Position numbers and translations under genes: made by a program. Below, piece by piece: positions 28,986 through 37,675 of a stretch of DNA of 62,002 nucleotides (position 1 is its first letter; each line of letters begins with the position of its first letter). Source of the stretch: Sabulicella glaciei (GTDB lineage: Bacteria > Pseudomonadota > Alphaproteobacteria > Acetobacterales > Acetobacteraceae); contig NZ_JAPFQI010000025.1 in assembly GCF_026183895.1 (NCBI RefSeq), forward strand, positions 1 to 62,002, in the 5' to 3' direction. Below the pieces are notes generated by a model that worked only from the letters and a program-made list of their open reading frames with translations, was not told the origin of the DNA and did no database searches.

Positions 28986-29829
28986 AGGGTCTGTTGTCGC
29001 CTGAACTTGTTGGCTGTGCTGGGGTTTTGCCTGCTTTGAGCAGGAGGGACCCATGCTGGACGACAATCAATGGGCGATGCTCGAGCCCTTGGTGGAGGCC
29101 TGCAGGCCCAAGGGAAAGACGCCGCCCCGTGACCTGCGGCGCACGATGGCCGCGATCCTGTGGCGTCATCAGAACAGCGCCAAGTGGCGGGCCATCCCCG
29201 AGGAGTACGGGCCATGGTGGCGGGCGGCGCAGATCTTCATCCGCTGGGCCCGTGCCGGCGTCTGGGAGCGGCTGCTGCATCTTGTGCAGGAGCGCGGGAT
29301 CCAGCTTGGCATGGTGTTCCTCGATGGCACCAGCGTGCGCGCCCATCAGAAAGCCGCCGGTGCTGCGCGACGGGGGGATCTGCGGCTGAGCGAGATGGTC
29401 GTGAAGCGCTTGGCCGCTCTCGTGGTGGATATGGGACCAAGGCTTGCGTGATCGCGGACGGGGCGGGACGGGCGATTGCATTCCGGATTGCGCCAGGACA
29501 GGCGCATGAACTCCCCCACGCGATCCCGCTGCTTGACGCGCTGCCGGGCGTGCCTCGCTGGGTGGTGGGCGATCGTGGCTACACCAGCCACCACTTCCGT
29601 GAGCACATCTGGAGCATGGGGGCGCGGCCGGCGATCCCGCCCCAGCGCCACAAGGCGCCCGTCTCCTGCCCGGACTGGATCTACAACAACCGAAACCGCG
29701 TCGAGCGGCTTTGGGCCCGGCTCAAGGAATGGCGCGCCATCGCCACGCGATACGAGAAAACAGCCAGATCCTTCCTGGGCGTTCTCTGCCTCGCCGCCAC
29801 GCTCAATCACCTCAAGCGATGACAGGCCT
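28986..29829 (+). mobile_element. IS5-family (IS427-type) insertion sequence
   Basis: About 844 bp. The left terminal repeat reads AGGGTCTGTTGTCGCCTG (from 28986). The right end read on the minus strand from 29830 is AAGGCCTGTCATCGCTTG, an imperfect match over 18 positions. It contains one transposase spread over two frames. No clear target duplication was found, perhaps because the next element abuts its right end. Confidence 0.8.
29053..29822 (+). CDS. IS5-family transposase with programmed -1 frameshift
   Basis: The first frame gives MLDDNQWAMLEPLVEACRPK, an N-terminal DNA-binding domain (DUF4096), and ...FLDGTSVRAHQKAAGAARRG. Sense then continues in the -1 frame as AAERDGREALGRSRGGYGTKACVIADG, GDRGYTSHHFREHI and the C-terminal NRVERLWARLKEWRAIATRYEKTARSFLG (DDE domain). 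The switch most likely occurs at the run of six G at 29372-29377, as in other IS427-group elements where ORFA-ORFB fusion occurs by slippage. The reading is otherwise uninterrupted, so the element may be active. Confidence 0.85.
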
Positions 29830-30931
29830 TGCTGTTTGGTTGCGGATCATTGCTGGGATCCGGTAGGTTTGGCGATTGAGACGTATCGGCGCCGGTTTGA
29901 GCGTCTGCCGCGCGCTATCCTGGGACGGAGGTGAGCCATGCATCAGATCCACCCCAATGCCCGCACCACCCCCGCGGTGCGCGCCGAGATCGCCCGCTCG
30001 AGCGAGCCCTCCGGCACACTCGCCCGGCGCTTCGGCGTCAGCACCGAGACCATCCGGAAGTGGCGCAAGCGCGGACCGGATGACTGTCTGGACCATTCGG
30101 CCAAGCCGCATCGCCTGCCCTGGAAGGCCACGGAGGAGGAGCGCGCCGTGGTCTGCGCCCTGCGCCGGGCCACCAACTTCGCGCTCGACGATCTCACCTT
30201 CGTCGTCACCCACTTCCTGCCGCACCTGAACCGCGACAGCATCTGGCGCATTCTCAAGGCCGAGGGGTTGAACCGGCGGAGGCCTCCCGCTTCCGAACGA
30301 CCGGCCAGGGGCACCGGGCGGTTCCGCGACTACGACCTCGGCTTCATCCACATCGACATCAAGCAATTGCCCAAGCTGCAGACAGACACCGGCGAGCGCC
30401 GCAAGCGCTATCTCTTTGTCGCCATCGACCGGTGCTCGCGGTCGGTCCATCTGGCGGTCAAGGACGACATGACCACGGCAAGTGCCATCGCTTTCCTTCG
30501 CGAAGCCGCTGCGGCCTTCCCCTTCCGCATCACCCACGTGCTCACCGACAACGGCAGCTGCTTCTCGCCGGCTTTCGAGAAGGTCTGCGCCGCGCTGGGG
30601 GCGCAGTACCGCCATACCCGACCCTACACGCCGCAAACGAACGGAATGGCCGAGCGCTTCAACGGTCGTGTCGAGAGCGAGGTGCTGGGCATCACCATCT
30701 CCTTTCATCGCGATCTCGAGCAGCTGCTGCGCGGCTTCAACGCCGCCTACAACGCCCGGCGCCAGCGGGTTCTGGGTGGCAGAACCCCCAATCAAGTCGT
30801 CGCCGAGCGCCTCGCCGCCAGGCGAAGGCTTCGAAGTACGAAGCCCTCGGGTCAGGCCGACACAGAGGACATCGCCAAGGCACGCCTCATCGTTGAAGCC
30901 GCCAAGGAGGTCTCACAACCGGACAGTTAGC
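29829..30931 (+). mobile_element. IS481-family insertion sequence
   Basis: About 1.1 kb and abutting the right end of the IS5 element. The termini carry the imperfect inverted pair CTGTTTGGTTGCGG (from 29832) and, on the minus strand from 30926, CTGTCCGGTTGTGA. Exact outer boundaries and target duplication are uncertain by a few bases. Confidence 0.72.
29938..30930 (+). CDS. IS481-family transposase
   Basis: A 330-residue transposase. An N-terminal helix-turn-helix (LARRFGVSTETIRKWRKRG) precedes an integrase-core (rve) DDE domain: the first Asp is in FIHIDIKQLPKL, the second in HVLTDNGSCF, and the Glu in MAERFNGRVESEVLG. It has no frameshift or stop and looks intact. The stop codon lies at the extreme right terminus of the element. 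Confidence 0.93.
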   Translation: MHQIHPNARTTPAVRAEIARSSEPSGTLARRFGVSTETIRKWRKRGPDDCLDHSAKPHRLPWKATEEERAVVCALRRATNFALDDLTFVVTHFLPHLNRDSIWRILKAEGLNRRRPPASERPARGTGRFRDYDLGFIHIDIKQLPKLQTDTGERRKRYLFVAIDRCSRSVHLAVKDDMTTASAIAFLREAAAAFPFRITHVLTDNGSCFSPAFEKVCAALGAQYRHTRPYTPQTNGMAERFNGRVESEVLGITISFHRDLEQLLRGFNAAYNARRQRVLGGRTPNQVVAERLAARRRLRSTKPSGQADTEDIAKARLIVEAAKEVSQPDS

Positions 30932-31275
30932 CGGTGGGAGGCTCCCGTCGGATTTCACGAACCGGCTGCTGTGTGACGTCACCGACGTGATCTTGGGCGC
31001 GGCGGCACCATCCACCGCATGTCTTTGGCCCCGCGCGCCTCGCCCTGTCCCGAGTACCAAGGAGCTCGCCGGCGCCAGCGACGCAGCGGGGCGCGCTGTC
31101 CTCGCAGCTTCTCTATACGGGCTTCGGACAGTGCGGCGCTGGCGTCCCGCAGGGAACGCCGACGAGGGGGCGTCTCAACTCCCTGGGGCATCTTCGTGTT
31201 GGGAGACATCCCGAATTGCAGACTGGACCTGCCAGTATGGGCAGTCCTCTCATACTTCAATCAATGGGGAACTTT
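30931..31275. other. Interval between IS481 and the HD-domain gene
   Basis: 345 bp with no recognised gene. A minus-strand frame (30979-31260) encodes an Arg-rich peptide with some natural-looking segments (LRDASAALSEARIEKLRGQ) but no motif, and may be debris of a gene cut by insertion sequences. The promoter of the HD gene should be here. Confidence 0.35.
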
Positions 31276-31848
31276 ATGATGACTGACTGGACACTTCTGT
31301 CGGAGGCTTCCACGCTAGCCTTTCGTCTGCACGCCGAGCAGCATCGCAAAAGCACCACCATCCCCTACATTGCCCATCTGATGGCGGTGTCAGCTCTGGT
31401 GCTGGAGCATGGCGGCGACCAGGAGCAGGCGGTTGCCGCCCTCTTGCACGACGCGATCGAGGATTGCGGGCCCGAGCATGAGGGGGAAATCGCCGCGCGC
31501 TTTGGACCGCGCGTCGCCGCCATCGTGCGCGCCTGCACCGATGCCGACACCTTCCCCAAGCCGCCTTGGCGAGCGCGCAAGGAGGCCTACATCGCCCACC
31601 TTGCTAAGGTGGAGGACGATGCACTGCTCGTCTCGGCTTGTGACAAGCTTCACAACGCCCGCGCAATCGTCGCAGACCTTCGTGCGCTGGGCCCTGACAT
31701 GATGGAGCGCTTCACTGGAGGCCTTGAGGGAACCATGTGGTATTATGGCGCCTTGCTTGAGGCGTTCGCCGCGCGGCTGGGGGCAGGACACCGCCTAGTG
31801 GCAGATCTGGCGCAGGAGGTGCAGCAGATGCAGGCGCTGGTTCGCTAA
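31276..31848 (+). CDS. HD-domain protein, small alarmone hydrolase (MESH1)-like
   Basis: A 190-residue metal-dependent phosphohydrolase-like protein. It has the pattern of SpoT/RSH hydrolase domains: an initial helix FRLHAEQHRKSTTIPYIAHLMAVSALVLEHGG, the HD pair in LLHDAIEDCG, a helix with FGPRVAAIVRACTDAD, and the late motif ACDKLHNARAIVADL. There is no synthetase, TGS or ACT domain. The family hydrolyses (p)ppGpp or related nucleotides; activity here is inferred. GGGGA stands 5 bases before the ATG. Single-domain RSH enzymes are often carried by phages and defence islands, some as antitoxins to toxic alarmone synthetases, but no synthetase is nearby. Confidence 0.85.
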   Translation: MMTDWTLLSEASTLAFRLHAEQHRKSTTIPYIAHLMAVSALVLEHGGDQEQAVAALLHDAIEDCGPEHEGEIAARFGPRVAAIVRACTDADTFPKPPWRARKEAYIAHLAKVEDDALLVSACDKLHNARAIVADLRALGPDMMERFTGGLEGTMWYYGALLEAFAARLGAGHRLVADLAQEVQQMQALVR

Positions 31849-31963
31849 AGCTCGGAGTGCTCTCGCTTGAGCCAAACACTTCGTCCTGGAGGTTTCGATG
31901 CTCTCTGTCCGGGGCGGGTGTCGTTGGGTGCATTTACGCCCTGTCAGCCGGCGAAACCGCTTC

Positions 31964-31990
31964 AGTCTCACGTGGCTGAGACTCTTTGTT
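31964..31990 (+). terminator. Hairpin downstream of the HD gene
   Basis: A seven-base perfect stem AGTCTCA/TGAGACT (31964-31970 with 31977-31983) with a six-base loop, followed by CTTTGTT. It is 116 nt past the HD stop and could terminate that transcript. Termination efficiency is unclear. Confidence 0.5.
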
Positions 31991-32364
31991 CCACAGGCTT
32001 AATTTTTTTGTATCTGTCTCGCCCCCTCACCCCAGCCAAAACAAGGACTTGCGCCGAGTGTGCCGCCGTTTTCCAGGGCGATGCCCCGCGCGTCTCACCG
32101 ACATTGAACGAAGTACGCTCCGCCTAGCCGTCCTCGTGGCTAAGGGTCGGACTAACGCGCACGGTTTGCTGGCCTCGCCTACCCGCGCCCCGGCAGGGTC
32201 GGACGGCTAAGTCGGAAGATGAGCCAAGGCTTTCATAACCCGTAGATGCCCAATCAGGGGAAACCAACTTCCACCGCCGTGTCGAAGCGGGGGGGGGGAA
32301 TTGCGGAGCTCCGCGCCGGCCCCCACGGCTAAGGGAGCCTGCCGTGCCGAAGTCTGGAAGCTTG
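31991..32364. other. Interval between the HD gene and the R-M operon end
   Basis: No gene recognised. It contains a T7 run after AATT at about 32001-32009, and a run of ten G at 32289-32298 close to the end of the restriction operon. The plus-strand frame 31867-32127 has no family motif. Confidence 0.4.
32289..32298 (+). repeat. Homopolymeric G10 tract downstream of the R-M operon
   Basis: Ten consecutive G on the plus strand, 67 bp beyond the last operon stop. A tract of the same length lies at 39933-39942 beyond the other end of the operon. Such tracts are prone to slippage, but neither lies inside a credible coding frame. Confidence 0.8.
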
Positions 32365-33123
32365 CTAGGCCGCCGCGCGCTCGATGCTCGGTCGAGGCGC
32401 GTCCTCTTCGATCACGCTCGCGTGCTGGGAAAGTAGCGCCAGCATCGGCCCGAACGCCGCCTTGCGCCTCACCACCGAGATGCAGCGGGGCGGGGATTCT
32501 AGCGCCGCGAGGTCCCCCGTTTTGGCCACCTCCAGCGAGACGGAGGTGAGGTGCGGCTTCACGAAGTCGAACACAGCGCGCCGGCCGTCGTCCTCCAGCA
32601 ACACGTCCACGCTCCATTCCTGCAAGGAGGCACCACGGAGGGGGGCCTCCACCTCGACACGGCGGTTCGGGAAGAGTTCCCGCAGACGGTCAGCGAAGCG
32701 CGTCCGGCCGTCACGCACCCGGGCGGCCGCGCCGACGGCGGCCGCGTGCTCGACGAGGCGCAGAACGTGACTGCTCAGCGCAGCGCAGGCCGCGGGAAGC
32801 GCGCGCTCGGGCACACGGAGGAAGGCCAACTCCCGGTCCATAAGCCTAAGCCCGGCGGCAGGGGCGGTGGCGCGGGCGCGGCGCAAATACGCTGTGGCGA
32901 CGCCCATCTGCGACGCCTCCTCGTATCCCTGTCCCAGATCTGAGACACGAAAAAGGCCGTCCGGCTCGACCTCGATTACAGCGACGAGGTGGGTGCCGGA
33001 GCCGAAGAGGATGGGTAGGCGGAGGAAGACGCGTCCCTCCATTAACCGGGCCGAGGCCAAGTCTGCGGCGACGCGATCCGCCAGTTCCGCTGAGACAGCG
33101 CTGTGCCGGATGGTGGTGATCAT
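32365..33123 (-). CDS. Accessory protein of the type I R-M operon, DUF1828/DUF1829-like, 252 aa
   Basis: The N-terminal half resembles DUF1828: FLRLPILFGSGTHLVAVIEVEPDGLFRVSDLGQGYEEASQMGV. The C-terminal half contains WSVDVLLEDDGRRAVFDFVKP, a beta-strand pair that could be a degenerate PD-(D/E)XK or DUF1829 core. These assignments are by eye and tentative. Its ATG overlaps the stop of the preceding gene (ATGA), so it is translated as the last gene of the hsd operon. The role is unknown; a restriction-controlling, antitoxin or anti-restriction-avoidance role are all possible. Confidence 0.6.
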   Translation of the reverse strand: MITTIRHSAVSAELADRVAADLASARLMEGRVFLRLPILFGSGTHLVAVIEVEPDGLFRVSDLGQGYEEASQMGVATAYLRRARATAPAAGLRLMDRELAFLRVPERALPAACAALSSHVLRLVEHAAAVGAAARVRDGRTRFADRLRELFPNRRVEVEAPLRGASLQEWSVDVLLEDDGRRAVFDFVKPHLTSVSLEVAKTGDLAALESPPRCISVVRRKAAFGPMLALLSQHASVIEEDAPRPSIERAAA

Positions 33124-33695
33124 GGTGCTCTGCCCCCCAGGGGCGCGAGGCGATCTTGCCATGGCGGGCCCTCCACGTCACCCAGTTCTTTGACGTTCCA
33201 GAGCATGCTTACCAGCTGGGCAAAGCCGGACCAGTCCTGCGGGTCCTGGGGGAACGGCCGGGCGAACGGGAGGTTGTCCACCATCGCGTGCCGCAGGCCG
33301 GAGGGATGGGCGGCGTTGTCCGACAAGGCGTGGCGGTGGCTACCGGGCAGGTGCAGCCAAACTAGGGTTTGGTCCGGATGCGGTTGAGTGTTGGTGTGGG
33401 GGGCACGCGGTCGCCAGTCGAGCCGCTCGAAGTTCTGGAAGCGGCCCTTAGGACCGAGGGGGCCGTGGGAGAGATGGAGCGTGACGTCCTGCTCCAACAG
33501 GTCGCGCTGGGCACGACCGCCGAGGCGGAAGCCCGGTTCTGTAACGCCCTCAATGTCGAGCGCCACGGAAAACTCCAGCTTGTCGCCGAAGCTCTTCCAC
33601 TGCGGCCGAACGGCGAAGATCTTAGGCGCTGCCAGGAACGCCTCAACTCGGAGGAGCAACGTGGCGTCATCGGCGGCACCGGGCGGCTGGACCAT
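33120..33695 (-). CDS. Accessory protein of the type I R-M operon, 191 aa
   Basis: I do not recognise the family with certainty. The body is beta-rich (FSVALDIEGVTEPGFRLGGRAQRDLLEQDVTLHLSHG). It has a histidine/asparagine-rich stretch RPRAPHTNTQPHPDQTLVWLHLPGSHRHALSDNAAH, and closes ELGDVEGPPWQDRLAP. The several His and Asp residues hint at metal or nucleotide binding, but no known active site is evident. It starts 7 bp after hsdS and overlaps the next gene by 4 bp, so it is clearly part of the operon. The pair with the DUF1828-like gene looks like a conserved module. Confidence 0.6.
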   Translation of the reverse strand: MVQPPGAADDATLLLRVEAFLAAPKIFAVRPQWKSFGDKLEFSVALDIEGVTEPGFRLGGRAQRDLLEQDVTLHLSHGPLGPKGRFQNFERLDWRPRAPHTNTQPHPDQTLVWLHLPGSHRHALSDNAAHPSGLRHAMVDNLPFARPFPQDPQDWSGFAQLVSMLWNVKELGDVEGPPWQDRLAPLGGRAP

Positions 33696-33702
33696 GCGCT
33701 GT

Positions 33703-34890
33703 TCAGCCGAGAAGGCGTGCCATCAGCGCACGCTCAGCCTCCTGTGCGATGGCGAAAGCGCGTTCCTGCTGGGCGATAATAGAGCGGAGTTGCTCCCATC
33801 GGTTTGCGAACTCACGCTGTAGCCTTGGGGGCGGACATGGCACCCGCAGCGCTGCCACGTCGCGTTGGTTGATGCTTGATTGGTTGATCGCGTGCTTCGC
33901 GTTCCTCGTCAGCGCCACCCGCATCTGCGGAAGCTGCAACATCACGAGGAATACCTCGGACCTCAGTCGCGATTGATCGAGCGCGAATCTCAGCATGTTG
34001 GACTCGAAAACGGCGGGTTCATCGAGCGCTCCGACCAGCACCGACTTTCCGAGGTGAGAAGGGCTGTTCACGCGGTTGATGAGGAAATCGCCGGTGCGTA
34101 GCCCGTAGAGCGCCACCGCGGCGGCCTCCACGCGGACTCGTTTCAGTCCCTTGGATCCGACGATCTCGCCTCCAGCAAAGTTGTCGATGCGGAGGATCGG
34201 CGTCCCCTCCCCATAATCTGACGCAGGCCGATAAAGACCATTCTGCATGCTGTTGGCGAGGATGTTGCCAAGAGGGCTGACAGGCCACCCGAGCGGGTTG
34301 GTGTCCGGGTCGCCGAACATGGAAAGGAATAGCGCCGGGGTGGTGTCGCGGGCCTTAGCGAGCGCGGCCTCGCGCAGCCGCCGGATGCCTGCCGCGCGGT
34401 CCAATAGGTCCACGATGCGGCGCTGCTCGTCGCGCGGTGGAAGCGGCACTCTCGCTTCTTGAATGATCGAGAGTGGAAGAGACGGCAGGCTTGTTGTCTG
34501 CGCTTGGTCCCTGGGGTCCCAGGTTGTAGACCACCAATAGATGAACCGCGGCTCGACAACATCGCGCCGCGGTATCAGCGCCGCCAAATGACTGACTACG
34601 AACGCGGATGTCCCAAGCATAGCACGATGGTTGAGGTTGATCGACGCGCCACTTTTTGGGATGAGCGTGGTGCCTACTGGAAACAGTTTGAGCGTTCTCG
34701 CGCCCGGCCAAGAAGGTTTGATACGGTCAGTGGTGGTTTGAAGGTCGTCGGTACGGCGATAACGCCCAACGTCCTGCATGCGAACGAACGGGATTCCGCT
34801 ATCACAAAAAGCGATCTGCTCCTGAGGTGCCGGATTTCCGGCCGTGACGTCAGCGACCTCACCCAACGGCACCATCGGCCACCGGCTCAC
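33703..34890 (-). CDS. hsdS: Type I restriction-modification specificity subunit HsdS
   Basis: A 395-residue DNA-recognition subunit with two target recognition domains. TRD1 opens WPMVPLGEVADVTAGNPAPQ and ends with the first conserved helix LPPRDEQRRIVDLLDRAAGIRRLREAAL. TRD2 opens WPVSPLGNILANSMQNGLYRPASDYGEGTPILRI and ends with CPPPRLQREFANRWEQLRSIIAQQERA. The duplicated helices set the spacing of the bipartite recognition site. The GTG start overlaps the hsdM stop (GTGA). The recognised sequence cannot be read from the gene. Confidence 0.94.
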   Translation of the reverse strand: MSRWPMVPLGEVADVTAGNPAPQEQIAFCDSGIPFVRMQDVGRYRRTDDLQTTTDRIKPSWPGARTLKLFPVGTTLIPKSGASINLNHRAMLGTSAFVVSHLAALIPRRDVVEPRFIYWWSTTWDPRDQAQTTSLPSLPLSIIQEARVPLPPRDEQRRIVDLLDRAAGIRRLREAALAKARDTTPALFLSMFGDPDTNPLGWPVSPLGNILANSMQNGLYRPASDYGEGTPILRIDNFAGGEIVGSKGLKRVRVEAAAVALYGLRTGDFLINRVNSPSHLGKSVLVGALDEPAVFESNMLRFALDQSRLRSEVFLVMLQLPQMRVALTRNAKHAINQSSINQRDVAALRVPCPPPRLQREFANRWEQLRSIIAQQERAFAIAQEAERALMARLLG

Positions 34891-36512
34891 GCCGCACCCT
34901 CCCGGAGCTTCTCCATCAGAGCGTCAACTTCCTCGGCGATCTCCGCCTCAATAGCCTTTAGTTCATCCAACAGCACCAGTGGATCCCGATGCCGGATCTG
35001 CTCCCGTGCCTGCGGACGCCACCGCCCAGCGGACAAGTTGTTGTCCGCTTCACGTAGCGCCGTCGCCTCCGCAAACCACCACTTCTCCCCCCACAGCGCT
35101 TTCGCATCTCGAGTCCGCCATCGCTCCCAGCACGCCTCCCGCTCCGCGAAAGCCGAAACCAAGCCTGGCAGGTCGTCCGCCTCGATCAGCGTGTCGTGGT
35201 TGGCGTCCAGCTTGTAGCCGTCCGCCTCGGTGTGGAGGAACATCACGCGTTCCGTCCTTCGGCCCTTGTGGAACACGAGGACGGAGGTCTTCACGCCGCT
35301 GTAAGGCTGGAACACACCCCCGGGAAGGGAGAGCACGGCCTCGACCGCCGTTTCCTCCATCAGCATCCGCCGCAGCTCCTTGTGCGCGCCGGTAGAACCG
35401 AACAGCACGCCCTCAGGCACCACCACCCCGCAGCGTCCGCCTGGCTTCAGGGCGTCCAGCATGTAGCGGAGGAACAGCAGCTCGGTGGCCGTGGTGCTGC
35501 CGACGCGCACTTCGTCCACGATGCGGTCGCGGTCCACCCTGCCGGAGAAAGGCGGGTTGGCAAGCACCACGTCGAACCCTTCCAGTGGCAATCCGCGCTC
35601 GGCCTTCTTCGCGCGGTCCATCACCGTCGTCAGCACATTGCGCCTAAGGATGCGCACGTCCGGCAGCCCACGGAGCGTAAGGTTCATGGTAGCGAGGTTG
35701 ACCATCTTCGGATCCACGTCGTTTCCGAAGAAGGTGCCAGTCCGGAGGCGCCGCCACTGGCGGGCGTTCAGTCGATCCCCCGCCCCGCGGCGGAGGGTCT
35801 TGCCGTCCACCTCCACCTCCTCGGTCCCTGCGGGGGAGGAGTTAGCTAGGCGGATGTGGTCGTAGGCCGCCACGAGGAAGCCCGCGGTCCCAGCCGCAGG
35901 GTCGTACACCGTCTCCCCGGCCTTGGGGTCTACGAGGCGTACTACGGCACGGATGATATGGCGGGGCGTGCGGAACTGGCCAAGCTCGCCGGCCTGCTTC
36001 ACTTGGCGCAGCACGTGCTCGAACAGGTCCCCCTTCGTGTCGGCGTCGGTGGCACCCAGCCCAAGGCCGTCCACCAGCTCCACCACCTGGGTGAGCACCG
36101 TCGGTTCATCGATGGCAAGCCGCGCCCCGGCCATGAAGCTGGCGCCAAGGCTTTGAGCAAGTTGGCTGAAAAACGGGAACACCTCGTCGCGCACGAAGCG
36201 CACCAGGGGCTCGCCGGACATCCCGCGGGCCCAGACGGACCAGCGGAACCGCTCCGCGGGGATGGCTGCAACACCGGGCGCTGGGGCATTCAGCGGATTG
36301 CGCAGCTCCCACTCGCCCGCGAACAGGGAGCGGTATGGTTCGCCCTGTTCCTCCGCCTGGGCCCCGTTGTCGGCGTCGATGCCCTCCACAAGCAGGAAGA
36401 AAAACAGGAAGGCGAGCTGCTCGGCGTTGCTCAGGGGGTCCGGAAAGCCGCCGCCGTAGAGATAGCCGCGGATCTGGTCGATCCGCCGACGCATGTCGGG
36501 TGTCAGGGGCAT
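34887..36512 (-). CDS. hsdM: Type I restriction-modification methyltransferase subunit HsdM
   Basis: A 541-residue N6-adenine methyltransferase. An N-terminal helical HsdM_N-type domain is followed by QFRTPRHIIRAVVRLVDPKAGETVYDPAAGTAGFL, whose motif I (DPAAGTAGF, residues 204-212) binds S-adenosylmethionine. The catalytic NPPF is at residues 319-322. The C-terminal part carries GVVVPEGVLFG and the usual VLSLPGGVFQPYSGVKTSVLVF. It methylates the host recognition site and is the structural core of the R2M2S complex. It begins on the stop codon of the preceding nuclease gene (TGATG). Confidence 0.96.
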   Translation of the reverse strand: MPLTPDMRRRIDQIRGYLYGGGFPDPLSNAEQLAFLFFFLLVEGIDADNGAQAEEQGEPYRSLFAGEWELRNPLNAPAPGVAAIPAERFRWSVWARGMSGEPLVRFVRDEVFPFFSQLAQSLGASFMAGARLAIDEPTVLTQVVELVDGLGLGATDADTKGDLFEHVLRQVKQAGELGQFRTPRHIIRAVVRLVDPKAGETVYDPAAGTAGFLVAAYDHIRLANSSPAGTEEVEVDGKTLRRGAGDRLNARQWRRLRTGTFFGNDVDPKMVNLATMNLTLRGLPDVRILRRNVLTTVMDRAKKAERGLPLEGFDVVLANPPFSGRVDRDRIVDEVRVGSTTATELLFLRYMLDALKPGGRCGVVVPEGVLFGSTGAHKELRRMLMEETAVEAVLSLPGGVFQPYSGVKTSVLVFHKGRRTERVMFLHTEADGYKLDANHDTLIEADDLPGLVSAFAEREACWERWRTRDAKALWGEKWWFAEATALREADNNLSAGRWRPQAREQIRHRDPLVLLDELKAIEAEIAEEVDALMEKLREGAA

Positions 36513-37675
36513 CAGGTGTCTTGTCCTCTGGCGCTTTCGGAGCCCTCGCTCGCGCGCCGATCCTCGGTCTTCAGGTCCACCCGACCAAGTAATTTGCTCT
36601 CTTCGGAGCTACTGACGAAGCGGTCCGCGCGGTCGTTGTGCTTGGTAGCGTCGGTGCCGAATTGCTCGGCCAAAAAGTCCAGCGTCGGGCGGTGGCGCAG
36701 GCGGCAGCAGATGTGCTGGTTCGCGAAGCCGCCCTTGAACCAAGCGGCGCTGCTCTCGGGCAGCGTCTTGTCCCACGCCACTGCAAGCCCAAGCTCCGAG
36801 GGATACCGGGACAGCACCGCGGGCTGACGCAGCGATTGGTCACGCAGCCGTGCTCCGTCGGCGAGCACGAACTCGTTGATGGGCTGCGGTCCGCTGCCGA
36901 CCACGCGGCCGGTGCCTACGTAGCCCCGGCCCTTAATGTAGGCGTAGAAGCGGTCCCCAGGCGCCGGCCGTCCCAGTTCCTCCGCCCAGTCTCCGGCGCC
37001 GGACACGAAGCCTAGGGTGCGGCAGTCATCCCAGGATCGATGTGGCTCACTAGCGACGTTGATGAACCACTCGCCGCTCCATGGCAGCTCCCGGCGCTCC
37101 TGTGCGCGCTCCACCACCGCTTCGACGTCCTTTAGCCAATCAGAGGCGAGGAAAGACATGCCGTCCTGCTCGAAGAACCGGAAGAAGGCGGCGTTGATGG
37201 ACACGCCGTGCTCCTCGGCGAGATAGGTCACGATGCGACGCGATGCCTCGTCGAAGGCGGTGGCGACGACCACCATATGATGCGATGCGCTGAGCCCGTC
37301 GGGCAGCGGATCGCCAGCCCAATCCTGGAACGCAAGAGAGAGCGGGCGGCCGAGGAATGAGCCCGCAATGCCGTCCAGCTCCCGGTCGCTGAGCGTGCGG
37401 ACCCAAGCCGCGTAGTCGAGGATCTGAGCGACCACCTCGCGAGGCGTCTTGTCGCGCTTGCACTCGATGATCCACACAGCCCCCTCGCGGTCGAGCGCGA
37501 GCAGGTCGATCACTCCCCCGAAGGCCGTCTTCACCTGACGGCCAATCACCAGCACGTCGAGGCCAAGCACTCCAGGGTCGGCAGCGATCCAGCCCTCGAT
37601 GTCTGCCTCCCGCTGGAGTACGGATGGTTGCACTTCCCGAAGTTTGCCGTCCTGCACCCGCCACAGACGCGTCAT
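36512..37675 (-). CDS. PD-(D/E)XK nuclease-like protein embedded in the R-M operon, 387 aa
   Basis: This protein is not a normal type I subunit. Residues about 20-90 carry a nuclease core like that of NucS/DUF91 proteins: ADIEGWI, then GGVIDLLALDREGAVWIIECKRD with Asp57, Glu71 and Lys73 as the D...ExK catalytic set, and VVAQILDYAAWV. A C-terminal beta-barrel-like part contains GDRFYAYIKGRGYVGTGRVVG, reminiscent of PUA/EVE-type modules. It overlaps hsdR by 4 bp upstream and hsdM by one base downstream, so it is co-translated between restriction and modification subunits. It may be an additional endonuclease or a loading/specificity factor. Confidence 0.78.
   Translation of the reverse strand: MTRLWRVQDGKLREVQPSVLQREADIEGWIAADPGVLGLDVLVIGRQVKTAFGGVIDLLALDREGAVWIIECKRDKTPREVVAQILDYAAWVRTLSDRELDGIAGSFLGRPLSLAFQDWAGDPLPDGLSASHHMVVVATAFDEASRRIVTYLAEEHGVSINAAFFRFFEQDGMSFLASDWLKDVEAVVERAQERRELPWSGEWFINVASEPHRSWDDCRTLGFVSGAGDWAEELGRPAPGDRFYAYIKGRGYVGTGRVVGSGPQPINEFVLADGARLRDQSLRQPAVLSRYPSELGLAVAWDKTLPESSAAWFKGGFANQHICCRLRHRPTLDFLAEQFGTDATKHNDRADRFVSSSEESKLLGRVDLKTEDRRASEGSESARGQDT

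Noticed and set aside
32289-32298. Phase-variable coding tract
   Set aside because: Neither G10 tract lies inside a credible coding frame, so only a non-coding effect was kept as a low-interest finding.
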